A DNA stretch of 64,000 bases, taken from the NCBI GenBank assembly GCA_028280885.1, contig JANQKY010000016.1, positions 1 through 64,000 of the forward strand. Reading direction: 5' to 3'. A program made the position numbers and the translations under genes. Origin of the DNA: Tepidamorphus sp. (GTDB lineage: Bacteria > Pseudomonadota > Alphaproteobacteria > Rhizobiales > Tepidamorphaceae). Shown in pieces: positions 24,826 through 34,034 of this stretch (position 1 is its first letter; the number at the start of each line of letters is the position of its first letter). The notes beneath the pieces were generated by a model. That model made no database searches, was not told the origin of the DNA, and was given only the letters and a program-made list of their open reading frames with translations.

Positions 24826-27181
24826 TCTCCACACCATTCGCGGCCAGGTGCAGGGTGTCGGCTTCCGGCCGACCGTCTGGCGCGTTGCAAGGGATCTCGG
24901 CCTGACGGGCGACGTCCGCAACACCGGTGACGGTGTCGTCGTGCGCCTTTGGGGCGACAGGCGGTCGGCCTTCCCGGAGGTGCTGAAGAAGGAGTTGCCG
25001 GCGCTTGCCCGGATCGAGGGTTGGGAGAGCGCGCCGCTACGCGAGCCTGCGCCCGGCGCCTTCTCGATCGCGCCGTCGGCGGGCGAGGGGATGCGGACCT
25101 CGGTGACGCCCGACGCGGCGGTCTGCCCGGATTGCCTCCAGGAAATCACCGACCCGTTCGAGCGGCGCTATCGCTATCCCTTCGCCAACTGCACCAATTG
25201 CGGGCCGCGTTTCTCGATCGTTCAGGGCGCTCCCTATGACCGCGCCAGTACGGCGATGCGTGCCTTCGACCTGTGCCCGGACTGCGCCGGCGAATACGTC
25301 GATCCGGCCGATCGCCGGTTCCATGCCCAGCCGATCGCCTGCCATGCCTGCGGGCCCCGCGCCTGGCTCGAAAAGCTCGGCGGCGGTGTCGTCAATCTCG
25401 AGGCCTTCTCGATGATGGACGACGTCGACGCGGCCGGTGGGGCGCTGATGAACGGCTTCATCGTCGCCGTTAAGGGGATCGGCGGCTTTCATCTGGCCTG
25501 CGATGCGACAAGGGCCGACGTTGTCGCGGACTTGCGCACCCGCAAGCGGCGGCGCGGCAAGGCGTTTGCGCTGATGGCGCGGGATCTCGATGTCATCCGG
25601 CAGTTTGCGGAAGTCTCGGACGCGGAAGCGGACCTGCTGAGTGCGCCGGAAGCGCCGATCGTCCTGCTCAAAGCCCACGGGCAGGCGTTACCTGACGCGG
25701 TTGCGCCCGGACTGGACCGGCTCGGCTTCATGCTGCCCTATACGCCGCTGCATCACATGCTGCTGCGGCGGATGAAGCGTCCGGTCGTGATGACGTCCGG
25801 CAACCCGTCGGGCCAGCCGCAATGCATCGACAACGAAGATGCGCGAACGCGCCTTGCCGGTATCGCCGATTTCGCGCTGATGCATGACCGGGAGATCGCC
25901 AACCGGATCGACGACAGCGTCGTCCGGGTCGATCTCGGCCGGCCCCGCCTGATCCGCCGCGCGCGCGGCTATGCGCCGGCAGCGCTGACCTTGCCGGAGG
26001 GCTTCGAGACGAAGACCGAGATCCTGGCGCTCGGCGGTGAACTGAAGAACACGTTCTGCCTCCTCCGTAACGGCCAGGCGATCCTCAGCCAGCACATGGG
26101 CGATCTGGAGGACGCCGCGACCCATGCCGATGTCGAGCACAATCTCGGGCTCTACCGGCAGATCTATCGGCATGCGCCCGACGTGATCGCGGTCGATGCG
26201 CATCCTGACTACCTGTCGACCAAGCGCGGCCACGCGATCGCCGGCGATCGACCGGTTGTCGAGGTCCAGCATCACCATGCCCATATCGCCGCCTGCCTTG
26301 CCGAAAACGGCCGGCCGCTCTCCGCAGCCCCGGTGCTCGGCATCGCCATGGACGGGCTCGGGCTCGGCGATGACGGCACGATCTGGGGCGGCGAATTCCT
26401 GATCGCCGATTATCGCGGCTACCGGCGGGCCGGATGCCTGAAGCCGGTCGCCCTGCCGGGCGGCACGGCGGCGGTGCGCGCGCCGTGGCGCAACGCCTAT
26501 GCCCACCTGATGGCCGAGATGGGCTGGGCCGAATTCGCCATGAACTTCGCCGACCTGCCGCTCTTCGAAGCGCTCGATGCCGCGCCGCGCGCGACCCTCG
26601 ATGCGATGATCGCCTCGGGTACCAACACGCCGCTGTCGTCCTCCTGCGGGCGGCTGTTCGATGCCGCGGCCGCGATCGCCGGGCTCGCCTGGGACCGCCA
26701 GGACTACGAGGGCGAGGCGGCGATGGCCTTCGAGGCCGCCCTCGATCCGGCCGCGCTTGGCGAGCCTGACGATCTCGCCTACCCGTTCGCGATCCCGCTC
26801 CTGGGCGGCTCCGGCCTGCCCTATATCGAGCCGCTCGGCGTCTGGCGGGCGATGCTCGGCGATCTCCTTCTCAAGACGCCGCCGGGCGTCATGTCTGCCC
26901 GGTTTCACCGTGGCCTTGCGAAAGCCATCGCTGCCATGACCGCCCGGATCAGCGACGGCACGGAGATCGACACGGTCGCCCTGAGTGGCGGCTGCTTCCA
27001 GAACGCCACGCTTTTCCGGCTGGTGAGCGAACACCTGGGCCAACGCGGCCTCACCGTTCTCAGCCACTCCGACATCCCCGCCAATGACGGGGGTCTAGCC
27101 CTCGGCCAGGCCGTTATCGCCCTGGCCGACAGCCAACAGGGAGAAAGCCATGTGCCTCGGGATACCGGGCCGGATCACTGA
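24815..27181 (+). CDS. hypF: Carbamoyltransferase HypF
   Basis: HypF makes the cyanide ligands of the active site from carbamoyl phosphate and passes them to HypE. The 788 residues show an N-terminal acylphosphatase domain (GQVQGVGFRPTVW), two zinc-finger units (CPDC, NCTNCGPRF; LCPDC, CHACGPR), a YrdC-like domain (IVAVKGIGGFHLACDA, MTSGNPSGQP) and a C-terminal Kae1/HypF domain with the VQHHHAHIAA metal site. The true start is ATG 24815 inside the NHL gene's end; a longer frame from 24647 is an overlap artefact. The 3' end overlaps hypC by 32 bp. Confidence 0.93.
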   Translation: MAGDLHTIRGQVQGVGFRPTVWRVARDLGLTGDVRNTGDGVVVRLWGDRRSAFPEVLKKELPALARIEGWESAPLREPAPGAFSIAPSAGEGMRTSVTPDAAVCPDCLQEITDPFERRYRYPFANCTNCGPRFSIVQGAPYDRASTAMRAFDLCPDCAGEYVDPADRRFHAQPIACHACGPRAWLEKLGGGVVNLEAFSMMDDVDAAGGALMNGFIVAVKGIGGFHLACDATRADVVADLRTRKRRRGKAFALMARDLDVIRQFAEVSDAEADLLSAPEAPIVLLKAHGQALPDAVAPGLDRLGFMLPYTPLHHMLLRRMKRPVVMTSGNPSGQPQCIDNEDARTRLAGIADFALMHDREIANRIDDSVVRVDLGRPRLIRRARGYAPAALTLPEGFETKTEILALGGELKNTFCLLRNGQAILSQHMGDLEDAATHADVEHNLGLYRQIYRHAPDVIAVDAHPDYLSTKRGHAIAGDRPVVEVQHHHAHIAACLAENGRPLSAAPVLGIAMDGLGLGDDGTIWGGEFLIADYRGYRRAGCLKPVALPGGTAAVRAPWRNAYAHLMAEMGWAEFAMNFADLPLFEALDAAPRATLDAMIASGTNTPLSSSCGRLFDAAAAIAGLAWDRQDYEGEAAMAFEAALDPAALGEPDDLAYPFAIPLLGGSGLPYIEPLGVWRAMLGDLLLKTPPGVMSARFHRGLAKAIAAMTARISDGTEIDTVALSGGCFQNATLFRLVSEHLGQRGLTVLSHSDIPANDGGLALGQAVIALADSQQGESHVPRDTGPDH

Positions 27182-27443
27182 GATCTCCGACCCCGCCAGG
27201 AAGCTCGCGACCGTCGAAATCTCCGGCGTGCGCCGCGAGGTCAATGTCGCCTGCGTCGCCGGTGATCGCGCGCTGGCCGATCTCGTCGGCGCCTGGGTGC
27301 TGGTGCATGTCGGCTTCGCCATGTCGCTGATCAACGAGGAGGAGGCGGCAAAGACGCTGGAGGTTTTGAAGATGCTCGGCGAGGCGCAGGAGGAACTGGC
27401 CGCGATGCGTCAGAGCAAGGAGATGCTGGAGCGGGCGTCATGA
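27150..27443 (+). CDS. hypC: Hydrogenase assembly chaperone HypC
   Basis: It begins MCLGIPGRI, with the essential Cys 2 that binds the Fe(CN)2CO unit and the large-subunit precursor. At 97 residues it is slightly longer than usual, with a helical acidic C-terminus. It carries the iron group between HypD and the hydrogenase. It overlaps hypF at its 5' end and hypD by the ATGA junction. Confidence 0.92.
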   Translation: MCLGIPGRITEISDPARKLATVEISGVRREVNVACVAGDRALADLVGAWVLVHVGFAMSLINEEEAAKTLEVLKMLGEAQEELAAMRQSKEMLERAS

Positions 27444-28585
27444 AATACGCAGAGGAATTCCGCGATCCGGTTGCCGCCAAGGGCCTGCTGGCCGCGATCG
27501 AGACCGTCATCGCCGAGATCGGCGCGACGGCGGACAAGCCCGTCTGCATCATGGAGATCTGCGGCGGCCACACCCATGCGATCTTCCGCTACGGGCTCAA
27601 CAAGCTGACGCCGCCGGGCCTTGAGTTCATCCACGGTCCCGGATGCCCGGTCTGCGTGCTGCCGATGAGCCGGGTCGATGAATGCGTTGAGCTTGCCGAA
27701 CGGCCCGAGGTGATCTTCACCACTTTCGGCGATGCGATGCGGGTGCCGGGCACGCGCAAGTCGCTGATGCAGGCGAAGGCCGACGGCTGCGACATCCGCA
27801 TGGTCTATTCGCCGCTCGACGCGCTCGAACTGGCGCGGCGCAGTCCGGACCGGGAAGTGGTGTTCTTCGGGCTCGGCTTCGAGACGACGACGCCATCGAC
27901 GGCGCTGTCGATCCAGCAGGCAGCCGCCGAAGGCCTGACGAATTTCTCGGTCTTCTGCAACCACATCACCGTGCCGCCGCCGATCAAGGCGCTGCTCGAC
28001 GATCCGCGCATGATCCTCGACGGCTTCGTCGGCCCCGGTCACGTCTCGATGGTGATCGGGACGAAGCCCTACGATTTCATCGCGGAGGACTACGGCAAGC
28101 CGATTGTGGTCGCCGGTTTCGAGCCGCTCGATCTGCTGCAATCGGTGCTGATGGTGCTCGAACAGATCCGCGATGGCCGTGCTGCGGTCGAGAACCAGTA
28201 TGCCCGGGTCGTGCCGGAAGAGGGCAATCCGGTGTCGATCGCCGCCTGCGAGGACGTCTACGAGCGCCGCAAGAGCTTCGAGTGGCGCGGCCTTGGCGAG
28301 ATCGACCTGTCCGGCCTGAAAATCCGGGAGAAATACGCGGCCTTCGACGCGGAGCGGAAATTCGGGATCGGCTATGGCGCCGACCGCCAGCCGGTCGCCG
28401 AGCCCGAGGGCTGCGCCTGCGGCGACGTGATGACCGGCCGGCTGAAGCCGTATCAATGCCCGCAATTCGGCACCGGCTGCACGCCGGAAATGCCGCTCGG
28501 CGCGCTGATGGTCTCCTCGGAAGGCGCCTGTGCGGCCTATTACCAATATGGCGGCGCGGAACTGGAGCTGGAGCCGGCGCAATGA
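27440..28585 (+). CDS. hypD: Hydrogenase assembly protein HypD
   Basis: HypD is the [4Fe-4S] scaffold on which the Fe(CN)2CO unit is built together with HypC. Conserved parts seen in the 381 residues are ICGGHTHAIFRYGL, GPGCPVCVLP (reactive thiols), FGLGFETTTPSTA, and the C-terminal cluster ligands in CACGDVM, YQCPQFGTGCTP and SSEGACAAYYQY. It starts at an ATGA overlap with hypC and ends in the same way at hypE. Confidence 0.93.
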   Translation: MKYAEEFRDPVAAKGLLAAIETVIAEIGATADKPVCIMEICGGHTHAIFRYGLNKLTPPGLEFIHGPGCPVCVLPMSRVDECVELAERPEVIFTTFGDAMRVPGTRKSLMQAKADGCDIRMVYSPLDALELARRSPDREVVFFGLGFETTTPSTALSIQQAAAEGLTNFSVFCNHITVPPPIKALLDDPRMILDGFVGPGHVSMVIGTKPYDFIAEDYGKPIVVAGFEPLDLLQSVLMVLEQIRDGRAAVENQYARVVPEEGNPVSIAACEDVYERRKSFEWRGLGEIDLSGLKIREKYAAFDAERKFGIGYGADRQPVAEPEGCACGDVMTGRLKPYQCPQFGTGCTPEMPLGALMVSSEGACAAYYQYGGAELELEPAQ

Positions 28586-29625
28586 ACATGGCCGCCCCGA
28601 TTGCCCGCGTCAAAGCCGACCGGGTGACGCTTGCCCATGGCGGTGGCGGCAAGGCGATGCGCGACCTGATCGAGGACGTCTTCGTGTCGGTGTTCCGGCC
28701 AGACGGCCTGGAGGATCAGGCGCGGCTGCAGGCTGACGCGCTTGCCGAGCCCGGCGCGCGGCTTGCCTTCACGACCGACAGCTTCGTCGTCGATCCGGTC
28801 GAGTTCCCCGGCGGCGATATCGGCCGGATCGCGGTGTGCGGCACCGTCAACGATCTCGCCGTCGGCGGTGCCCGGCCGCTCTGGCTGTCGGCTGCCTTCA
28901 TCATCGAGGAAGGCTGCGAGGTCGCGCTTTTGCGGCGGATCGCGGCCTCCATGCAGGATGCCGCCGACGCGGCCGGCGTGCGCATCGTCACCGGCGACAC
29001 CAAGGTCGTCGGCAAGGGCTCGGCCGACCGTGTCTTCGTGACGACCGCCGGCGTCGGCGTTATTCCCGCCGGCCGGACGCTTGCCGCCGGCCGCGTCAGG
29101 CCCGGCGACGTTGCGATCGTCAACGGCGTCCTCGGCGACCATGGCGCGGCGATCCTGGCTGCGCGCGGCGACATGGCCCTGTCGAGCGATATTAAAAGCG
29201 ACTGCCAGCCGCTCGGCCAACTGATGGAAGCGGTGATCGCGGCGGCGCCCGACACACGGGCTGCCCGCGATGCGACCCGTGGCGGCCTCGCCTCGGCGCT
29301 CAACGAGATCGCCGAAAGCGCCGGCTGCGGCATCGAGATCGACGAAACGGTCCTGCCGCTGCGCACCGAGGTCAATGGCGTCTGCGAGATCCTCGGCCTC
29401 GACCCGCTCTACCTGGCGAACGAGGGGACGCTGGTCGTCTTCGTCCCGGAAGAGATGGCCGAGGCCGCGCTTGCAGCGATGCACGGCATCCCGGCTGGCC
29501 GCGAGGCGGTGGCGATCGGCCGGGCGGTCGAAAGGCATCCGGGAACCGTGGTCATGAACACCCGGTTCGGGGGAAAGCGGATCGTCGACATGCTGGTCGG
29601 CGAGCAGCTTCCCCGGATCTGCTGA
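28582..29625 (+). CDS. hypE: Carbamoyl-dehydratase HypE
   Basis: HypE dehydrates the carbamoyl group on its C-terminal cysteine to a thiocyanate, which becomes the cyanide ligand. The 347 residues have the PurM-like ATP-binding pattern (TLAHGGGGKAMRDLI, TDSFVVDPVEFPGGDIGRIAV, TVNDLAVGGARP) and end LPRIC, the modified tail. Translation is coupled to hypD. A 26-bp gap separates it from the permease. Confidence 0.93.
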   Translation: MNMAAPIARVKADRVTLAHGGGGKAMRDLIEDVFVSVFRPDGLEDQARLQADALAEPGARLAFTTDSFVVDPVEFPGGDIGRIAVCGTVNDLAVGGARPLWLSAAFIIEEGCEVALLRRIAASMQDAADAAGVRIVTGDTKVVGKGSADRVFVTTAGVGVIPAGRTLAAGRVRPGDVAIVNGVLGDHGAAILAARGDMALSSDIKSDCQPLGQLMEAVIAAAPDTRAARDATRGGLASALNEIAESAGCGIEIDETVLPLRTEVNGVCEILGLDPLYLANEGTLVVFVPEEMAEAALAAMHGIPAGREAVAIGRAVERHPGTVVMNTRFGGKRIVDMLVGEQLPRIC

Positions 29626-29651
29626 CCCGTTTGTTGGTTTAAGGGGGACCC

Positions 29652-30371
29652 ATGCTCAGCTTTCTCGTTCTCGGCTTCCTGATCGGCATGGCCCATGCGC
29701 TGGAGGCCGACCATCTCGCCGCGATCGGCTCTATGGCCGCGCGCGGCAGCGGCGGCGTGCGGCACATGGTTGTCCGGGGCATGAGTTGGGGGCTCGGACA
29801 CACGATCACGCTGTTTGCGATCTGCGCGCTGGTGCTGCTGTTCGGCTTCGCGCTCACCGACGAGCGGGCCGCGGCGCTGGAATTCGCCGTCGGGATCATG
29901 CTGGTCCTGCTCGGCCTCGACGTGTTGCGGCGGATCAGGACGAAGCGGGTTCACTTCCACCTGCACGATCACGGCGACGGCCGCCCGCATCTGCATGCCC
30001 ATTCCCATGCCGGGTCAGACGTCCGGCACGCGGAGGATCCGCATGATCACGCCCATCCGCAGGGCCTGTCGCTGCGGGCGCTGGCGGTCGGTCTCATACA
30101 CGGCGCGGCCGGGTCGGCGGCGCTGCTGGCATTAGCGGTCGCCGCGACCGGGGAGCCGGCGGTGGCGCTCCTCTACGTCGCCGTGTTCGGCGTCGGATCG
30201 ATTGTCGGGATGGGCTTTCTGTCCTTCGTCGCCGCCTGGCCGCTTGCCGGCATCGAGCGCCATGCCGCGATCGCGCATCGGCTGCTCGCCGGCGGTGCCG
30301 GCGCGGTCGCGATCTTCATCGGCGCGGAGATCATCATCTCGACCGGCCCGGTTGCCTGGGAGATGCTGTGA
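29652..30371 (+). CDS. NicO/UreH-type nickel permease-like membrane protein
   Basis: A 239-residue membrane protein with about six hydrophobic helices. The first helix contains HALEADHLAAI, the H-x4-DH metal motif of nickel/cobalt permeases. A second HxxG-type helix (LIHGAAGSAALLALAV) follows a cytosolic or extracellular loop at about residues 97-140 that is packed with His (HFHLHDHGDGRPHLHAHSHAG). Placement between hypE and hypA points to nickel supply for the hydrogenase. It shares its last base with the hypA start. Confidence 0.83.
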   Translation: MLSFLVLGFLIGMAHALEADHLAAIGSMAARGSGGVRHMVVRGMSWGLGHTITLFAICALVLLFGFALTDERAAALEFAVGIMLVLLGLDVLRRIRTKRVHFHLHDHGDGRPHLHAHSHAGSDVRHAEDPHDHAHPQGLSLRALAVGLIHGAAGSAALLALAVAATGEPAVALLYVAVFGVGSIVGMGFLSFVAAWPLAGIERHAAIAHRLLAGGAGAVAIFIGAEIIISTGPVAWEML

Positions 30372-30613
30372 TGCACGAACTCGGCCTGTCGCGGAACATC
30401 GCCGCGATCGTCTCGGAGCACGCCGCGGGACGGCGCGTCAAGCGCGTGCGCGTTGCGATCGGACCGTTTGCCTGCGTCGAGCGGCCGGCGCTCGCGTTCT
30501 GCTGGGAAATCGTTTGCGAGGGCACCGGACTGGCCGGTGCCGAACTGGTGTTCGTCGAGGCGGACGCCGACACGTTCCTGATCAAGGACTATGAACTGGA
30601 GGAGGCGGCCTGA
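30371..30613 (+). CDS. hypA: HypA-like nickel chaperone lacking the zinc domain
   Basis: HypA hands nickel, with HypB, to the large subunit. The start is canonical: MHELGLSRNI with the nickel-binding His 2, and the middle block (IGPFACVERPALAFCWEIVCEGT) closely resembles standard HypA. The protein is only 80 residues instead of about 113. The missing part is the Cys4 zinc loop: residues about 60-70 run straight from the strand before it into the terminal strand (FLIKDYELEE). Both junctions with neighbours overlap neatly, so it is not a decayed gene. Function without zinc, or with the zinc ribbon of the 16544 gene, is possible. Confidence 0.85.
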   Translation: MHELGLSRNIAAIVSEHAAGRRVKRVRVAIGPFACVERPALAFCWEIVCEGTGLAGAELVFVEADADTFLIKDYELEEAA

Positions 30614-31470
30614 TGTGTGGGACCTGCGGATGTTCGGACCCGACCAATGACGTGACGCTCACCGATCCGGAGACGGGCGCGAAGACCATCCTGCGCAAGG
30701 GTGGCATTCTCGGCCATGGCGAGGGCGCGCATGATCATCACCATGACCACCATCACGAGGACGATGGACACACCCATGCCCATCCGGGCGACGACCAGCC
30801 GCATGTGCATGGGCCGAATGGCGAGGTGATTAGCCTCGAGACCGCCGTCCTCGCCAAGAATGACGGCATCGCGGCGCGCAATCGCGGCTGGTTCGAGGGG
30901 CGCGGCGTGCTGGCGCTGAACCTCGTCAGTTCGCCCGGTGCCGGCAAGACGGCGCTGCTTGAGCGGACCATCCGGGAGCTCGGCGACCGGGTTCCGGTGG
31001 CCGTCGTCGAGGGCGATCAGATGACGGCGAACGATGCCGAGCGCATCCGCGCGGCCGGCGCTCGGGCGATCCAGATCAATACCGGCGCGGGCTGTCATCT
31101 GGAGGCCGACATGATCGCCCAGGCCGTCAAGCGGCTCGATCCGGCGCCGGGCTCGATCCTGATGATCGAGAATGTCGGCAATCTCGTCTGTCCGGCGATG
31201 TTCGATCTGGGCGAGAAGATGAAGGTCGCGGTGATCTCGACGACGGAGGGCGAGGACAAGCCGCTGAAATATCCGCATATGTTCCGGGCTTCGGACATGG
31301 TGCTCATCAACAAGATCGATCTTGGCCTCCATGTCGATTTCGACGAGGCGCTATGCCGCGCCAATATCGCCGAAATCAATCCGCGCGCGCGCGTCCTGGC
31401 GCTCTCGGCGAAAACCGGCGAGGGGGTCGCGGCCTGGACGGATTTCCTGGTGGAAACCGCCGGGGCCTGA
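30613..31470 (+). CDS. hypB: Hydrogenase nickel-incorporation GTPase HypB
   Basis: This GTPase drives nickel insertion. The N-terminus has the high-affinity metal motif CGTCGC (residues 2-7), followed by a His-rich nickel-storage stretch at about residues 35-62. The G domain has the P-loop SSPGAGKTALL, a metal site in GAGCHLEADM, ENVGNLVCP and NKIDL. Length (285 aa) is usual for His-rich HypB. It ends the hydrogenase operon; the 40 bp to the convergent ligase gene show no clear terminator. Confidence 0.94.
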   Translation: MCGTCGCSDPTNDVTLTDPETGAKTILRKGGILGHGEGAHDHHHDHHHEDDGHTHAHPGDDQPHVHGPNGEVISLETAVLAKNDGIAARNRGWFEGRGVLALNLVSSPGAGKTALLERTIRELGDRVPVAVVEGDQMTANDAERIRAAGARAIQINTGAGCHLEADMIAQAVKRLDPAPGSILMIENVGNLVCPAMFDLGEKMKVAVISTTEGEDKPLKYPHMFRASDMVLINKIDLGLHVDFDEALCRANIAEINPRARVLALSAKTGEGVAAWTDFLVETAGA

Positions 31471-31511
31471 CGGCACACCGGGTTGGGGTTGCTTCAGGTC
31501 GGTATTGACGC

Positions 31512-33131
31512 TCAGCCGGCGCTTTGCCGTTTCTTGCGGTGCCTGAAATCGTGGCTGTCGGGCAGGGCGGTCGGGTCCTCGCCGTCGGCGAAGATCTTCT
31601 GCTTCTGGATCTTCTGGGTGCCGGTCGTCGGGATCTGCGAGCGGAAGACGATCCAGCCCGGCGCCTTGAAATAGGCAAGCCGGGAAAAGGCGTGCGCGAA
31701 GATCGCCTCGGCGAGGGGGGCGTCCGGTTCGGTGCCGGGCATTGGCACGATGCAGGCCAGCACCTCTTCCTCGCGAACCGGGTCGGGCAGGGCGAGGACG
31801 GCCACCTGCTGGACGGCGTCGATTGCCTGGATACAGGCCTCGACCTCGGAGGCTGCGATATTCTCGCCGGAGCGGCGGATGATGTTCTTCTTGCGGTCGA
31901 CGAAATGGATGAGACCGCCACTATCGCGGGTGACCGTGTCGCCGGAATGGAACCAGCCGCCGCGCCAGGCTTCCGCCGTCGCCTCATCGTCCTTCAGATA
32001 TCCGGCGAAAAAGCCCTTGCGGGGATCGTCCGCCGAATGCCGGACGACCAGTTCGCCCTCCGTGCCGTCGGGGACCTCCAGGTCGTTCTCGTCGACCACG
32101 CGGGCCTCCAGGCCGGGCATGGAGCGGCCGAAGGCGCGGGTGTCGATCAGGCGCGGCTCGACGCTGTTGTGCAGGATCCGGCCGGTCTCGGTCATGCCCC
32201 AGACCTCGATCAGCGGAAATCCATAGCGCTGCTCGAACAGCGCATGCAGGTTCGGTTCGATGCCGGCGCCGACACCGAAGCGGATCTCATGTTGCGTCTC
32301 AAGAGGATCGGGCGGCAGGTTCAGGAGCATCGGCGCGACGACGCCGAGATAGTGGATGATGGTGGCGCGGGTCGCGTTGACGTCCCGCCACCAGGCGCGC
32401 GGATGGAAGCGGTCGGGCGAGATCAGGCAGCCGCCGGTCAGAAACATCGCGGTCGCGCAGATCGCCAGCGCGTTCATGTGGAAGAGCGGCAGCGGATTGT
32501 AGAGCCGTGCACCGTCCTTGAAGGTCGCCATGCCGCCCATGTCGCGATACCACGCGCCGGCGGTGAGGAAATACTCGTTCGTCAGGATACAGCCCTTCGG
32601 CCGGCCGGTGGTGCCGGAGGTGTAGAGCAGCGCGCATTCGCTGTCGCGATCGGGCGGGCCGGCGTCTAACGGCTGAACGGCGGACAGCGAGGCCGGGAAG
32701 GCTTCGAAATCGACGATGATGGCTTTCGTGCCCGCCTCGGCGGCAGCCGCTTCGATATCGGCGCGCCGTGCCGCTTCGGTGATGATCGCGACGGCCTCGC
32801 TATGGGCGATCAGATAGGTGAGCTCGTCGTGGCGGTAGTCCGGATTGACCGGCACGATAGAGACGCCGAGGCTGTTCAGGGCGAGATAGTGGGTGAAGAA
32901 TTCCGGCCGGTTGCCGATAAGGAGCGCGACGCGATGGCCGGCCGAAAACCCGCTCGACGCATAGGCGTCCCGCGCCTCGGCGACTTGGCCTGCGAGGTCC
33001 GCGTAGGTCAGTTCGAGCCCGTCGGGATGATAGGATCGGCCCGGCGCCGGTGGCGCGGCGACGGCGCCAGCCTGCGGCCAGCGCCGCACCGCGTGCGCGA
33101 AGGCGTCGTGGACGCTGTTGAACTCGGTCAT
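31512..33131 (-). CDS. AMP-forming acyl-CoA ligase (CaiC-like)
   Basis: A 539-residue adenylate-forming enzyme. It has the P-loop LLYTSGTTGRPKG, the A5 region VWGMTETG, the A7 region GGWFHSGDTV and A8/A10 motifs (DRKKNIIRRSGENI, TTGTQKIQKQKIF). Such enzymes activate carboxylic acids to CoA esters; the closest look is to crotonobetaine/carnitine-CoA ligases, though substrate cannot be fixed. It is the last of three minus-strand genes with the metal-binding protein and acyl-CoA dehydrogenase, opposite the crotonase/AtuA operon. It probably supplies the CoA ester for that pathway. Confidence 0.83.
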   Translation of the reverse strand: MTEFNSVHDAFAHAVRRWPQAGAVAAPPAPGRSYHPDGLELTYADLAGQVAEARDAYASSGFSAGHRVALLIGNRPEFFTHYLALNSLGVSIVPVNPDYRHDELTYLIAHSEAVAIITEAARRADIEAAAAEAGTKAIIVDFEAFPASLSAVQPLDAGPPDRDSECALLYTSGTTGRPKGCILTNEYFLTAGAWYRDMGGMATFKDGARLYNPLPLFHMNALAICATAMFLTGGCLISPDRFHPRAWWRDVNATRATIIHYLGVVAPMLLNLPPDPLETQHEIRFGVGAGIEPNLHALFEQRYGFPLIEVWGMTETGRILHNSVEPRLIDTRAFGRSMPGLEARVVDENDLEVPDGTEGELVVRHSADDPRKGFFAGYLKDDEATAEAWRGGWFHSGDTVTRDSGGLIHFVDRKKNIIRRSGENIAASEVEACIQAIDAVQQVAVLALPDPVREEEVLACIVPMPGTEPDAPLAEAIFAHAFSRLAYFKAPGWIVFRSQIPTTGTQKIQKQKIFADGEDPTALPDSHDFRHRKKRQSAG

Positions 33132-33192
33132 GTCGCACCACTCCCTGAAGCCCCGGTCAGACTCTTAGGCGTAGAGGGTTCTCACTCCGAAA

Positions 33193-33999
33193 TCACGTCT
33201 TTCCGGCAGTGGAAACAGCGCGCGTTCCGGGCGCCGGCGGCGTTTCCGGCGGGCCGGCGAAGCATTGGGCGATCGCCATCCAGCGCGTCGCGTTCGGCCC
33301 GGTGGCCTTGAGTGTCGTGTCGAGGATGTTCCGGGTCTGCGTGACGACCTGACTGAAGGCTTCCGCCGGCCCTTCGATGCGTTCGGCGGCCGACTCCGCC
33401 CCGAAGTCCCAGATTGCGCCGGAGGGCGCGGTCAGGCGGACGAAGGGCGCGGGCTCCGGAACGTCTTCGCCGCGGTTCTTGAACGTCCAGCCATAGGTGT
33501 TGACGCCGATCACGACGATGTTGCGGATGCGGTCGGTGTTCTGGCGTTCGATACCCAGCATGTCATAGATCGCCTGGCCGTGCGCCCAGGTCTCCATCAG
33601 CCGGGCGGTGATCGAGGAGCGCGCGCTCATGCTGGGGCCGGCCCATTTCACCCGTGTCGACGGATCGACCGGGGCGAACAGGTTGGCCGTTTCGCCATAG
33701 CCGCTTTCCCAGGCCGCCAACAAGGCCCGCCCGGACAGGCCGCCGAGCCAGTCGCGCTCGAACGCCCGCAGGCCGTGTTTGGGGATGTGGGGCAGCACCT
33801 GCTGCATGAAATCGTCGAAGGTATCGGCGCCCTTAAGCGATTGGTCGGCGACCCGGTTCCAGACATGCAGATGGCGCAGGATCTCGTTGATCGTCCAGCC
33901 CTTGAAGCCGGTCGGGCGGTCGAAATCGCCTTCGGCGAGCGGGTCGAGAATCGTCTGCAGCGCCTTGCATTCGGCGCGGAAGTCCTCGGCTTGCTGCAT
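33193..33999 (-). CDS. DinB/maleylpyruvate-isomerase-like metal-binding protein (TIGR03084 type)
   Basis: A 268-residue protein with the four-helix DinB-like pattern: FKGWTINEILRHLHVWNRVAD near the N-terminus and METWAHGQAIYD in the middle, supplying the histidines of the metal site. The family resembles mycothiol-dependent maleylpyruvate isomerases, but alphaproteobacteria lack mycothiol, so its job here is open. The start is ATG 33999; a much longer frame reaching 34869 overlaps the dehydrogenase antisense and is rejected. It lies 35 bp after the dehydrogenase and is probably co-transcribed with it. Confidence 0.75.
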   Translation of the reverse strand: MQQAEDFRAECKALQTILDPLAEGDFDRPTGFKGWTINEILRHLHVWNRVADQSLKGADTFDDFMQQVLPHIPKHGLRAFERDWLGGLSGRALLAAWESGYGETANLFAPVDPSTRVKWAGPSMSARSSITARLMETWAHGQAIYDMLGIERQNTDRIRNIVVIGVNTYGWTFKNRGEDVPEPAPFVRLTAPSGAIWDFGAESAAERIEGPAEAFSQVVTQTRNILDTTLKATGPNATRWMAIAQCFAGPPETPPAPGTRAVSTAGKT

Positions 34000-34034
34000 T
34001 CTCGGTCTCCGAATGTCTTGAACGAAGAGGGGAT

